From Myxococcus stipitatus (GTDB taxonomy: Bacteria; Myxococcota; Myxococcia; Myxococcales; Myxococcaceae): 64,000 nt of DNA. Below, in pieces: positions 58,401 through 64,000 of the stretch. The DNA lies in contig NZ_CP102770.1 in assembly GCF_038561935.1 (NCBI RefSeq), positions 4,898,001-4,962,000 on the forward strand. The letters run 5' to 3'. The first letter of the stretch is position 1; each line of letters starts with the position of its first letter. Made by a program: the position numbers and the translations under genes. The notes beneath the pieces were generated by a model, which was given only the letters and a program-made list of their open reading frames with translations, did no database searches and was not told the DNA's origin.

Positions 58401-58542
58401 GGATGGAATCAACGGACCTGTCGTGGACGGCTTCGTCGTCGTGGGTGGCTCCGAGGCTCCTTCGAAGAAGGCGAGCGGAGGCAGTACGCCGCCCAAGGAA
58501 AAGACAGACGACGCGGATGACGATGACTTCGTCATGGTCTGA
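55498..58542 (+). CDS. Phospholipase D-like protein fused to a CE-clan (ULP-like) cysteine protease
   Basis: 1014 residues from ATG 55498, preceded by GGCGAGGAG; the longer ORF overlaps the previous gene. Two HKD motifs define a phospholipase D fold: HSKIIASD (His189, Lys191, Asp196, then GGHNLN) and HTKIMIAD (His571, Lys573, Asp578, then GSDN). The C-terminal domain (about 830-990) follows a Ser/Thr-rich linker and has the catalytic set of C48/CE-clan proteases: His859 in NHWG, Asp884 in YIDPL, and Gln925 to Cys928 in GGQNSCGPW. Family members of the second type remove ubiquitin-like modifiers (ULP1, XopD); PLD members cleave phosphodiesters. No signal peptide is seen. The end is acidic (DDADDDDFVMV). 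The combination suggests an effector acting on host or prey cells (inference). Confidence 0.85.
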   Translation: MSKIDDVLAQVPERYFTHESGESYVRILDTPRIWGLPFGPEIMPAARSRTKDFERAIIEVVQKTRFRCDVASLNSPDPSWAKVILGAIDTAMMANRGRPALQFRFLFGQTPMVFKDGTSPNLIDFQGALIRLVRSRQRAWGAAPDLWMAKFFRLQKGLVSGFSAFVSASLPSWMVAEPDDDFTKMTWNHSKIIASDGLESLVGGHNLNMDLFTSYPPVHDVSVVMHGDAALGSQRFLDRMWGCGTDVVTKEFLDPGTWTWRNGDDASVRRLEDPLSSREARDHRAERGREFARLHRGSLPGERPRPRRGAFEPLPTILEEETPEDLSAEAIREDDLQTLRDLEGPVFKEEKVIGYAGLDEYKKASRVLSIGKHWSGPDMERDYEHASEIMKSVLIHGATSTLRLSQMDLVSAWKKKWSSHVVCHWIMEALIANPRLQVQVVVSPLDAGAGAEGDQYSFGSGACRTFELFQYYMANAVETDTRRPDAETRLAALERLHIAPFYYTEVPREKTREGESYFWPELTPEGFTATLKQPSLAQVPPVKGIIGSAVESVKKASGAVFPKVPSAPGNHTKIMIADDQAYVVGSDNLYPGFLSEFNYLVEGPAAVADLLRTYWEPLWHYSGAHCVNPACKKGCTTLSKVPRDSLGLGRSLLLGLPATRLMKSSGLGMLPRSEFFSGMVEPSLPSLTARPSSSFFGRGGVGQQVWSPPLLHPDNRGKVIRVDLRAPPDLAPILEKDAEAALKGMMERRQRELLAPPRPSSSSTTASQTPPSTQVSSSVSSSYENGDKIEGDHYYTDQQIFTLLGHYLGRVPNVSVLRGINSHVLARIAPDTYDEALHGLMAGGAPRIIVQPYNVNGNHWGLIFMRVAPPSGGARGQARVLYIDPLSPDSVPNLGTLGRAFPDLLVERCGVRYQNDRRVGHDGGQNSCGPWVIELARWLVSHDGALPVPDRDPREAALRFRAQHQLALDGINGPVVDGFVVVGGSEAPSKKASGGSTPPKEKTDDADDDDFVMV

Positions 58543-58587
58543 AACTCTCGATCCGATGACGAGACGACGCCCCGGAGTCACAAGTAT

Positions 58588-58603
58588 CGGTCGATTCCGA
58601 CCG
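58588..58603 (+). terminator. Short hairpin after the PLD-protease gene
   Basis: CGGTCG-ATTC-CGACCG, a perfect 6-base stem about 46 bases after the stop codon. It may separate the fusion gene from the small ORF at 58648. The gap 58543-58921 otherwise holds only that ORF and about 130 bases with no recognised element. Confidence 0.45.
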
Positions 58604-58647
58604 CTGGGACAGCGGGCTCCGGGGGGGATGCGGCGTTCAATGGCACC

Positions 58648-58791
58648 ATGCAAGGAGGGCGGGTGCTCAAAAAGCAACGGTTCAAGGGGATGTTCGAACC
58701 CAGCTCATTCCTGAAGTCGTCGACTGACGCCTCTGATGACGAGGACGAGGACATGGAGGAGGCAAAGAGGCGGTCCTTGGACGATGAATGA
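58648..58791 (+). CDS. Small acidic protein with a ubiquitin-interacting-motif-like C-terminus
   Basis: 47 residues, ATG 58648 to TGA 58789-58791 (GTG 58663 is an alternative start). The N-terminal half is basic (LKKQRFKG). The C-terminal half reads DEDEDMEEAKRRSLDDE at 31-47, which fits the UIM consensus: four acidic residues, a hydrophobic residue (Met36), two residues, Ala39, three residues, Ser43, two residues, acidic Asp46. No convincing ribosome-binding site is present, and third-position GC is lower than in the large genes, so expression is uncertain. It lies 105 bases after the ULP-like fusion gene, which makes the motif noteworthy. Confidence 0.4.
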   Translation: MQGGRVLKKQRFKGMFEPSSFLKSSTDASDDEDEDMEEAKRRSLDDE

Positions 58792-58921
58792 GCGGCTCGG
58801 GGCTGGGGAATAGTTGTTGCATGGATGCAAATGCACGCGGGTGACGATATTCCCGCCCAGCGTTTTCGTTCCCCAGGTGGCCTGAATCGCCACGGGGGCG
58901 AGGGCCTGGGGACATCCACGC

Positions 58922-61159
58922 ATGTCGAGCATCCGGCACCTCATCCTCCACGGCGCTTCCAGGGCTCGTCGCAGTCAGCATCAAGCGCGACTCACCGCTG
59001 TCCTTCTTGCGCTGGCTGGGGGAGGGGCCTGGGGACAGGCGCAGCCGTCCACCGAGCCCTGGTGCGACTTCGGCCGAGCGGGTCCGACGAGCTCGCTGCC
59101 CGCTCCCGTCGCGATGTCGGCCGTGCATGCCCAGGTACGCTTCTTTGGCACAGGGCCCAGCTACACCGACGCGGACCAATCGCTGGTCCGCGTGTTGGAG
59201 GGGGACGCTGTCGACTGGGACTCCGCCCTCGTCCGCTATGCCGACAAGTTGGAAGGTGTCTGTGCGCTGGATGCATCCGCCAAGACGCTTGGCCCCGCTC
59301 GCGTGTTTTCGGTGGGCCCTGTCGCGGTCATCCGTCCGGGAACGGGTGACCTCCAGCTGCCCCGACACGCCCGCGCGGCCCTCCTCGACCTGCGGGACCT
59401 GCCCTCGGCCCCCGGTCTCGAGGAGGCGTTGGCCCGGGCCATCGGCGCGGTCAGCACCTTGCCCGTCGCGCGCCTCTCCGAACGGGTCCGGCACTTCTTC
59501 GGGGTCCCGGATGAGCTGGAGCCCGAAGAGAACAGCGCCTACTTCAACTTCGTGGACCTGCGCACTCGCGAGCCACATCTCGCGTCCGGACAGGCCGAGC
59601 TGCCGGTCCTGTTGCTCACCGACGCCAAGCTGGCCCCCGCGGCGGCCCGCTTCGCGGTGGACCTGCGGATGGCTCGACGGGCCTGGCTCGTCGGCGCTCC
59701 TGTCCACTCGGCGGTCGCGGAGTCGAAGTGGGTGCCTGTCAGGGCGCGGGGCGCACTCGTGCGCAACTCACGACTGGAGGATGCACAAGGGGCGGTCCCC
59801 GACGTCATTCCGGCCGATCTGCCCCTCACGCACTTCGGACTGGGGGCGGCCAGCCTCGACGTCCTCTCATCCACGCAGGCGCTCCAGGCAGCCGCATCCC
59901 TCGGAATGCCTCCACAGGTGGATCGCACCGCGCCCGTCCTGCGCAACGCTCCACCCAAGCGAGTCACTCCCGAGGCCATCCCCTCGACGGACGCCTCGTC
60001 GGCCATTGCCCGGGCGGACCTCGTCATCGCCCACGGAGCCACGCGGCTGTTCTTTCCCTACTTCGCGGTCGTGGGGGATGGCATCGATGGACGTCTGGTG
60101 GAGACCTTGGCCTCGGTGGATGCCGTGCCCGTCACGGAGCGCCTCCAGACGCACCGGTTGCTCTTGCGCTTCACGGAGGCCCTCCATGACGGCCATGCCT
60201 TCGTCTACGCGCCAGGGACACCTCCTCCGGTGGGCCATCTCGGTGCGTTGCTGGAGGAGGTCCACGGAGAGGTCGCCATCCGCCGCTCCGAGGTGGCGGA
60301 GATCCACCCCGGCGACACGGTGACGAGCGTCAACGGCACGCCGATGTCGGCGTGGTTGGCCACGGAGAAGGCATACGCCTCGGCCGCGACGCCGGGCTTC
60401 AAGCATGACGTCGCCATCAGGCGGCTGCCGAGGATGAGTGGCTCCATGACGCTGGGGTTGCGCGGCGTGGATGGTGCGACGCGGCTCGTGCAGGTCCATC
60501 CCCGGCCGCAGTCGATGGAGGCGCCTCCGTCGCTGCGAGAGGCGGGGAGCCTGGCGGACCTGGGGGCGCCAGACCTGTTCTACCTCAACATGACCCGGCA
60601 GGTCCTCGGGTCGACCGCGGCGTTCCGGGTGGCCCTCACCGCCGCGCAAGGCGCTCGTGGCCTGGTGTTGGACATGCGTGGCTATCCGGGCGCCAATGGC
60701 TACGAAGCGGCCAGGCGGCTCATCCAGACGCCGTTCTTTCCGCCTGTCTTCCGGATCCCCGCCTGGAATGGCCCCGACGCGTTCGAGGTGCAGGAGGAGG
60801 AGGAATACTCGTTCGAGCCGCTGTCGAACCCCTCCTATCCAGGCCCCATCGTCCTCCTGGTGGGCCCCCGGTCGATCTCCGCGGCGGAGAACTTCTCCAT
60901 GATGCTGACCGGAGCCAGACGGGTGACTGTCATTGGTCGCCGCAGCGCGGGGACGAACGGAAACCTCACCCAGTTGCAGCTGCCCGGACGCATGACCGTG
61001 TGGTTCACCGGCATGGAGGTGCTCTTCCCGGACCGCTCGACGTTCCACGGTGTGGGCATCGTCCCGGACATCGAGTCCACGCCCACGCTCTCGGACCTCG
61101 CCGCCGGGAGGGATACGGAGCTGCTCCGAGCCATCGAGTATCTGCGCACGGGACAGTGA
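58922..61159 (+). CDS. Secreted S41-family peptidase
   Basis: 745 residues with an exported N-terminus: a long basic region (RARRSQHQAR), hydrophobic LTAVLLALAGGGAWG, and probable cleavage near GQA. The first half (to about 380) is unrecognised, with TonB-independent soluble character. The second half carries S41 hallmarks: LHDGHA with His425, a PDZ-like EIHPGDTVTSVNGTPM, LVLDMRGYPGANG, and RSISAAENFSMML with the likely catalytic Ser653, followed by GRRSAGTNGN. The lysine of the CtpA-type dyad is not at its usual place, so this is the tricorn/IRBP-like branch. Such enzymes process or degrade exported proteins. A hairpin follows at 61175-61194. Confidence 0.82.
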   Translation: MSSIRHLILHGASRARRSQHQARLTAVLLALAGGGAWGQAQPSTEPWCDFGRAGPTSSLPAPVAMSAVHAQVRFFGTGPSYTDADQSLVRVLEGDAVDWDSALVRYADKLEGVCALDASAKTLGPARVFSVGPVAVIRPGTGDLQLPRHARAALLDLRDLPSAPGLEEALARAIGAVSTLPVARLSERVRHFFGVPDELEPEENSAYFNFVDLRTREPHLASGQAELPVLLLTDAKLAPAAARFAVDLRMARRAWLVGAPVHSAVAESKWVPVRARGALVRNSRLEDAQGAVPDVIPADLPLTHFGLGAASLDVLSSTQALQAAASLGMPPQVDRTAPVLRNAPPKRVTPEAIPSTDASSAIARADLVIAHGATRLFFPYFAVVGDGIDGRLVETLASVDAVPVTERLQTHRLLLRFTEALHDGHAFVYAPGTPPPVGHLGALLEEVHGEVAIRRSEVAEIHPGDTVTSVNGTPMSAWLATEKAYASAATPGFKHDVAIRRLPRMSGSMTLGLRGVDGATRLVQVHPRPQSMEAPPSLREAGSLADLGAPDLFYLNMTRQVLGSTAAFRVALTAAQGARGLVLDMRGYPGANGYEAARRLIQTPFFPPVFRIPAWNGPDAFEVQEEEEYSFEPLSNPSYPGPIVLLVGPRSISAAENFSMMLTGARRVTVIGRRSAGTNGNLTQLQLPGRMTVWFTGMEVLFPDRSTFHGVGIVPDIESTPTLSDLAAGRDTELLRAIEYLRTGQ

Positions 61160-61174
61160 GAGAGGTTGGAGTTT

Positions 61175-61194
61175 CTCCACGCCGTGGGGTGGAG
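61175..61194 (+). terminator. Hairpin after the S41 peptidase gene
   Basis: CTCCAC (61175-61180) and GTGGAG (61189-61194) with an 8-base loop, 15 bases after the stop codon. Confidence 0.5.
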
Positions 61195-61325
61195 GCCTTG
61201 TCGAGAAGTCAGCATGCACTCCCGTGCTAAGGGCTACCGCTTCTGACGCCGCGACGCCACGTTGGCCCCTGGCGCCACTCAATGGCGCCTGCGGACCCGT
61301 GGCGAATGCGGGTCAGGAGGTCATC

Positions 61326-62435
61326 ATGACAAGGCAAACGTATGGACTGCTCATCCTGAGTGCACTGTGGATTCCTGCGGGGAGCCTCGCCGAGCCGGTG
61401 CGGGAGACGGTGCGGACGATCTACGTCGCCAACAACGCCGTGGACAGCCCCGCCTGCGGCACCAAGGCGAACCCGTGTCGCTCCATCAGCGAGGCCATCT
61501 CCCATGCCCTGCCGGGTGAGCGCATCCTCGTCGGCCCCGGTCGCTACGGAGACCTCAACAGCGATGGCGACTTCGATGACCCTGGCGAAGAAGCCGCCGA
61601 GGTCGCCACCGGCTGCCGCTGCATGATCCTCGTCGACAAACCTCTTCAAATCGTCTCGTCCGCCGGCGCCAGGCGCACCGTCCTCGACGCCAACGGCGCC
61701 GTGCTGGACGTCGTCAACATCACCGCGAGCGAGGTCACCTTCGGCGGTCCCAGGAGGGGCTTCACCCTCACCGGGGCAGGGAAGGTGACCGATGATGACG
61801 GCATCGGCCTGGACTCCCTCGGTGGCCGCAACGTGCGAATCATTGACAACATCGCCCAGGGAAACGGTGACGACGGCTTCCGCGTGTGGGGCGATGAAAT
61901 CACCGTCAAAGACAATCTCTCCCTGGGCAACGGGTCAGGGATTACCGTCACCTCCGAGTCCGGCGCATCCGTCGTCACGGGAAACATCTCCACCGACAAT
62001 GGCAAGGGCTCCGTCCACGGCCACGGCTTCACCGTCTGGATCCAACAAGGCACCTTCACGGACAACCAGTCCATCGGCAACCGGGCCATCGGCTTCCTCG
62101 TCTTCACCTCGGGCCCCACCCAGCTCGAGTTCGCTGGCAACGCCGCCATCGGCAACCGTGGCGCCGGCCTCTGGCTCCGCGGAGACTTCGCCGTCGGACT
62201 CCACGGCAACAGCTTCTACGGGAACCTCGGCGAGTCCGTGGGCGGCGCCTTCCAGGCCGTCCCCAACTGCGGCGTCGTCAACGACACGAGCCTCTTCCTC
62301 GATGCCACCCTCAACTACTGGGGCGCCTCGACCGGCCCCGGAGGGGACCCCGCGGATGCCGCGGGTGCGGGGACCGTGTGCGACGTGGATGGCCAGACCC
62401 AGGTCATCCCCTTTGACGCGACTCCCCTTCACTGA
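61326..62435 (+). CDS. Secreted right-handed beta-helix repeat protein
   Basis: 369 residues from ATG 61326, chosen for its signal peptide (MTRQTYGLLILSALWIP, cleavage near SLA); the longer ORF extends over the preceding gene. After TIYVANNAVDSPACGTKANPCRSI, typical of parallel beta-helix entry, come repeated rungs of about 20-25 residues rich in Asn-Gly turns (NVRIIDNIAQGNGDDGF, ITVKDNLSLGNGSGI, ASVVTGNISTDNG, LEFAGNAAIGNRGAG). The fold is that of pectate lyases and NosD-type proteins; no carbohydrate-lyase active site is recognised, so it may be structural or adhesive. The end has LNYWGASTGPGGDP, common in this family. It is a single gene flanked by hairpins. Confidence 0.83.
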   Translation: MTRQTYGLLILSALWIPAGSLAEPVRETVRTIYVANNAVDSPACGTKANPCRSISEAISHALPGERILVGPGRYGDLNSDGDFDDPGEEAAEVATGCRCMILVDKPLQIVSSAGARRTVLDANGAVLDVVNITASEVTFGGPRRGFTLTGAGKVTDDDGIGLDSLGGRNVRIIDNIAQGNGDDGFRVWGDEITVKDNLSLGNGSGITVTSESGASVVTGNISTDNGKGSVHGHGFTVWIQQGTFTDNQSIGNRAIGFLVFTSGPTQLEFAGNAAIGNRGAGLWLRGDFAVGLHGNSFYGNLGESVGGAFQAVPNCGVVNDTSLFLDATLNYWGASTGPGGDPADAAGAGTVCDVDGQTQVIPFDATPLH

Positions 62436-62445
62436 GCGTGGCTGA

Positions 62446-62465
62446 GGGAGGGGATCCCCCTTCCC
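62446..62465 (+). terminator. Hairpin after the beta-helix gene
   Basis: GGGAGGGG pairs with CCCCTTCCC-side bases (62446-62453 with 62458-62465, one G-T pair, 4-base loop), starting 11 bases after the stop. Confidence 0.55.
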
Positions 62466-62562
62466 ATCCGCGCTGAACTCTGCGAAGGGGTGACCCCGTT
62501 CGGACCCAGGCATGGGGCGGAAAATACCCCGCTCCCTTGGAATCCCTAGTATTGCAGTCAGT

Positions 62563-62592
62563 TTGCGATATTGCGGGGCCACTGGATATAGT
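62563..62592 (+). promoter_or_regulatory. Sigma-70-like promoter for the DUF4388/roadblock gene
   Basis: TTGCGA (62563-62568), 18-base spacer, TATAGT (62587-62592) in a locally AT-richer stretch. Transcription would start near 62599. Confidence 0.5.
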
Positions 62593-62608
62593 TCGCGTGG
62601 ATTCGGAA

Positions 62609-63514
62609 ATGAAAAGCAACACACCTGGTTCGCCCCGGACTCACTCCATGGAACGAGCATCACGAGGGGCGACCCAGGTGGCGCGTCCGGTCCTACGCTC
62701 CGTGCTACACGAAGCGCTGGAGAGCGAGCTGGGCGGTGAGGTGGTGGTGAAGTCCGCCACCGTCTCCGGCCGCATCTTCGTGGTCGACCGGAAGATTGCT
62801 TGGGCTGTCTTGAATGGCCCCGGGGTCCAGAACTTCTCGTCCTTGCTGATCCAGAACGAGTGGGTGAGCCGGGACGACGTCGAGCAGGTCATGGCGGAGT
62901 GCCGCAAGAGTGGCGGCAACTTCTGCGAGGTCCTGGTCGCGTGGGGACTGGTTCCCCGAGACACCTTGCGCGAGCTGCTCCGTGGACACATGGCGGGCCA
63001 CCTGCGCGCGCTGCTCGCCGTCCCAGACGCGCAGGCGCTCTTCGTTCCACAGCCTCGCACCTACTCCAGCCAGTTGACCTTCAGCCTGGAGGAGCTGGCG
63101 CCTCCCGTCGAGCAGCACCCCACCCACCCATCCGCTGAAAGAGAAGTCATGCCGAACGTGAAGCTGTCCCTGGAAGAGACCCTGAAGATTGAAGGTGCCT
63201 TCGCCGCTTGTCTGGTCGATGCCAAGAGCGGCATGTGCCTGGGGAGCCAGGGTGGGACCGCGACCTTCAACATCGAGACGGCCGCCGCCGCGAACACCGA
63301 GGTCGTCCGCGCGAAGATGAAGGCGATGTCCGTGCTGGGCATCAAGGACCGCATCGAGGACATCCTCATCACGCTCGGCGAGCAGTACCACGTCATCCGC
63401 CCGCTGGCCTCGCGCGAGGGCCTGTTCTTCTACGTGGCGCTGAACCGCGCCAACGCGAATCTGGCCATGGCTCGCTTCCGCCTGGCGGAGATCGAGAAGG
63501 GCCTGCAGCTCTAG
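62609..63514 (+). CDS. PatA-like (DUF4388) plus roadblock-like regulatory protein
   Basis: 301 residues if ATG 62609 is used. ATG 62648 is equally possible and would leave a normal leader after the promoter at 62563-62592. The first part (SGRIFVVDRKIAWAVLNG, NFSSLLIQNEWVSRDDVEQVMAEC, ILLRELLRGHM-like segments) resembles the PatA/DUF4388 domain of two-component and GTPase-associated regulators. From about residue 181 (MPNVKLSLEETLKIEGAFAACLVDAKSGMCLG) a roadblock/LC7-like domain follows, a fold used by regulators of small Ras-like GTPases such as MglA in myxobacteria. No partner gene is in the window. Role is therefore only suggested. The gene ends in a strong terminator. Confidence 0.72.
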   Translation: MKSNTPGSPRTHSMERASRGATQVARPVLRSVLHEALESELGGEVVVKSATVSGRIFVVDRKIAWAVLNGPGVQNFSSLLIQNEWVSRDDVEQVMAECRKSGGNFCEVLVAWGLVPRDTLRELLRGHMAGHLRALLAVPDAQALFVPQPRTYSSQLTFSLEELAPPVEQHPTHPSAEREVMPNVKLSLEETLKIEGAFAACLVDAKSGMCLGSQGGTATFNIETAAAANTEVVRAKMKAMSVLGIKDRIEDILITLGEQYHVIRPLASREGLFFYVALNRANANLAMARFRLAEIEKGLQL

Positions 63515-63528
63515 TCGCAGGTTCGCGA

Positions 63529-63568
63529 TTCGCGCTTGGAGTCGAGCGGGTGTCGCTCCAAGCGCGAA
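63529..63568 (+). terminator. Strong rho-independent-like hairpin
   Basis: Perfect 13-base stem TTCGCGCTTGGAG (63529-63541) and CTCCAAGCGCGAA (63556-63568), 14-base loop, 14 bases after the stop at 63514. No T-tract follows. Confidence 0.75.
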
Positions 63569-63662
63569 GGGAATGGTCATCATGTCCATTCCGAACCGAC
63601 GCCGGCTGGCCTACGCTCGAGCACTTCCGTGAAGAAGTGCTTGTTCTCAGCGGGGACGGCTC

Positions 63663-64000
63663 ATGCGTCAGCGTCAGCGATTCTTCATTCTCCCGGCCCT
63701 CATCCTCGCGGTCTGCGCGGTGCTGGTGCTCTGGTTCCGCGGCACGCCAGACACGTCGGGTGCCGAGCCCCAGGGCACCACGGGGGCTCAGCCCCTCGCG
63801 GCTGACAGCGCTCCCTCGGCGCGTGCGCACGCTCCCGCCACGCCGCCTCTCGAGTCCACGCTCACGCCGGCGGATGGATTCTTCGTCGTGCGCGTGAGCA
63901 CTCCCGCGGGGCCCGTCTCCGGTGCTCGCGTTCGTGCATGGCTTCGAGGCGCCTCCGGTGGCACCGAGGCGAACCCCTGGCGGCTGGCGAGCGAGGGTGT
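63663..64000 (+). CDS. N-terminus of a membrane-anchored or exported protein, cut by the window edge
   Basis: An open frame runs from ATG 63663 to the window end without a stop (112 full codons). It begins with a basic segment (MRQRQRF) and one hydrophobic stretch of about 18 residues (FILPALILAVCAVLVLW), either a signal or an anchor. A Pro/Ala/Thr-rich linker follows, and then FFVVRVSTPAGPVSGARVRAW, which resembles the start of a carboxypeptidase-regulatory-like beta-sandwich repeat seen in large exported myxobacterial proteins. Function unknown. GC at third positions is coding-like. Confidence 0.6.
   Translation, partial: MRQRQRFFILPALILAVCAVLVLWFRGTPDTSGAEPQGTTGAQPLAADSAPSARAHAPATPPLESTLTPADGFFVVRVSTPAGPVSGARVRAWLRGASGGTEANPWRLASEG

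Overview
The window is very GC-rich, densely packed bacterial DNA that looks like a myxobacterium (Myxococcota, probably Myxococcaceae). Supporting signs are a giant NRPS/PKS locus, a Lon protease, an imuA-imuB pair separated from dnaE2, a close match to the Myxococcus xanthus LexA box ahead of dnaE2, and many lipoproteins. The species cannot be named from the sequence.

Region 1 (1-32047) is the 3' part of a large hybrid NRPS/PKS operon of three co-directional, translationally coupled genes; its 5' end lies outside the window. Domain order is C(partial)-A-PCP // KS-AT-ACP-C-A*(Mox)-C-A-PCP-E // C-A-PCP-E-C-A-PCP-C-A-PCP-C-A-PCP-C-A-PCP-TE. My eye-read adenylation pockets suggest a linear order of large aromatic residue, oxidised malonyl-derived unit, unassigned D-residue, D-Asn, Pro, Val, Asp, Val, then thioesterase release. 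Two features stand out. A luciferase-like flavin monooxygenase sits inside a decayed A domain that lacks its own carrier protein, and the Val modules are a 2.7 kb near-identical direct repeat with unusual codon use. The assembly line may make an alpha-keto or alpha-oxidised peptide (inference).

Region 2 (32059-40732) is mostly cell maintenance: a lipoprotein N-acetylmuramoyl-L-alanine amidase, a SWIM-zinc-finger SNF2 helicase, Lon protease, and a von Willebrand A lipoprotein. Region 3 (40860-50663) holds imuA-imuB (mutagenic repair), a low-GC Nudix-like tail-anchored protein, a small lipoprotein, an FHA protein, a sugar-nucleotide epimerase, an ABC-F ATPase, an nfeD-qmcA membrane pair and a secreted protein of unknown function.

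Region 4 (50985-54093) is the LexA-type site plus dnaE2, the polymerase partner of ImuA/ImuB. Region 5 (54201-58791) looks like an effector island: an alpha/beta-hydrolase of the T6SS-lipase type, a protein fusing two phospholipase D HKD motifs to a CE-clan (ULP/SUMO-protease-like) cysteine protease, and a 47-residue acidic ORF that fits the ubiquitin-interacting-motif consensus. Region 6 (58922-64000) has a secreted S41 peptidase, a secreted beta-helix protein, a PatA-like/roadblock-like regulatory protein and the start of a membrane-anchored or secreted protein cut by the window edge.

Coding covers almost the whole window. I saw no tRNA, rRNA, CRISPR array, insertion sequence or prophage. 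Product predictions are by eye from motifs; no database search was run.
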